This document shows positions 6,531-6,667 of a stretch of 6,667 nt of DNA, piece by piece. The first letter of the stretch is position 1. Each line of letters starts with the position of its first letter. The notes under the pieces were generated by a model. It worked only from the letters and a program-made list of their open reading frames with translations. It did not search any database and was not told the origin of the DNA. This DNA comes from Anaerolineae bacterium (GTDB lineage Bacteria; Chloroflexota; Anaerolineae; JADYZS01). The DNA is taken from assembly GCA_020853075.1 (NCBI GenBank), contig JADYZS010000528.1:1-6667 (forward strand). Direction: 5' to 3'. Position numbers and translations under genes: made by a program.

Positions 6531-6535
6531 CCCCC
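6531..6535 (-). promoter_or_regulatory. Ribosome binding site deciding the kinase GTG start
   Basis: GGGGG on the minus strand is followed by CTTTC and then the GTG at 6525. It is a modest SD, but it agrees with the family N-terminus and argues against the longer reading. Confidence 0.45.
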
Positions 6536-6570
6536 ACGCGCCGCGCACCCAACGAATAAAAAAGGCCTAA

Positions 6571-6639
6571 CACAAAGACACGAAGACACAAAGTCAATCT
6601 TTACGCTTTACGTTTTATTCATGCGTTTGTGTCTTTGTG
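6571..6639. repeat. 8-bp tandem repeats forming a long inverted repeat upstream of the kinase
   Basis: Three 8-bp units stand in a row at 6571-6594 (CACAAAGA, CACGAAGA, CACAAAGT). Two units in opposite orientation lie at 6624-6639. The exact 11-bp arms CACAAAGACAC (6571-6581) and GTGTCTTTGTG (6629-6639) can pair. A second register, 6580-6592 against 6626-6638, gives 13 pairs with one G-T. The block sits in AT-richer DNA that reaches the right edge and belongs to no gene. It resembles the CACAAAGACACGAAGACACAAAG-type dispersed repeat seen between genes in various environmental bacterial genomes. That family link is from memory. Confidence 0.75.
6599..6619. repeat. Short tandem 7-mer in the loop of the inverted repeat
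   Basis: Two exact CTTTACG units (6599-6605 and 6606-6612) are followed by a decayed third, TTTTATT. They lie in the loop between the arms of the surrounding inverted repeat. Confidence 0.6.
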
Positions 6640-6667
6640 GTTAAACTACATCAAGGCAACAACTTCA

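Noticed and set aside
6571..6594. CRISPR-like array
   Set aside because: The units are 8 bp and directly abutting, with no spacers.
6526..6597. N-terminal extension of the FGGY kinase to a TTG codon at 6597
   Set aside because: The extra 24 residues would be translated from the tandem repeat DNA. The family begins close to GIDYGTT, which the GTG at 6525 gives.
6592..6597. TTGACT on the minus strand as a -35 box for the kinase
   Set aside because: At 17 nt the facing hexamer is TGTGTT, a poor -10 box. The match falls inside repeat DNA, so it is likely to be chance.

Overview
The window looks like GC-rich bacterial chromosome. Every gene I can support reads leftward, on the minus strand. A bacterial origin fits the SD-like leaders, the tight gene spacing with a 4-base ATGA overlap, and the protein families present. 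The YoaR-like plus class A beta-lactamase-like architecture at the left edge and the GC-rich hairpin repeat recall Chloroflexota (Anaerolineae-type) genomes. That assignment is an impression, because no RNA gene or marker protein is present to fix it.

Layout in order of transcription (right to left). (1) 6526-6667 is AT-richer spacer with 8-bp and 7-bp tandem repeats and an inverted repeat. (2) 6525-5023 is a complete FGGY-family carbohydrate kinase. (3) 4799-5022 is a gene-free spacer dominated by a nested, hairpin-forming C/G-rich repeat element (4846-4958). (4) 4798-4610 is a 62-residue protein I do not recognise. (5) 4608-3550 is a zinc-dependent medium-chain dehydrogenase. (6) 3553-2207 is an amidohydrolase of the MtaD/TRZ-ATZ group. 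(7) 2182-1457 is a PIG-L/LmbE-type zinc deacetylase. (8) 1506-1201 is a small membrane protein whose start lies inside the deacetylase gene. (9) 1164 to beyond the left edge is a secreted or membrane-anchored serine hydrolase of the class A beta-lactamase type.

Genes 4 to 7 are packed as an operon: gaps of 1 and 24 nt and one ATGA overlap. The gene set (kinase, NAD-type dehydrogenase, deaminase-like amidohydrolase, N-deacetylase) would suit breakdown of an N-acetylated or amino-substituted sugar, polyol or nucleoside-like compound. The substrate cannot be read from the sequence. The last two genes look envelope-related and may be a separate function that is co-transcribed. No tRNA, rRNA, insertion sequence, transposase or CRISPR array was seen. 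Among the features, the overlapping small membrane gene, the unrecognised 62-residue gene and the altered catalytic motif in the dehydrogenase deserve the closest look. I found no clear evidence of a wholly new system.
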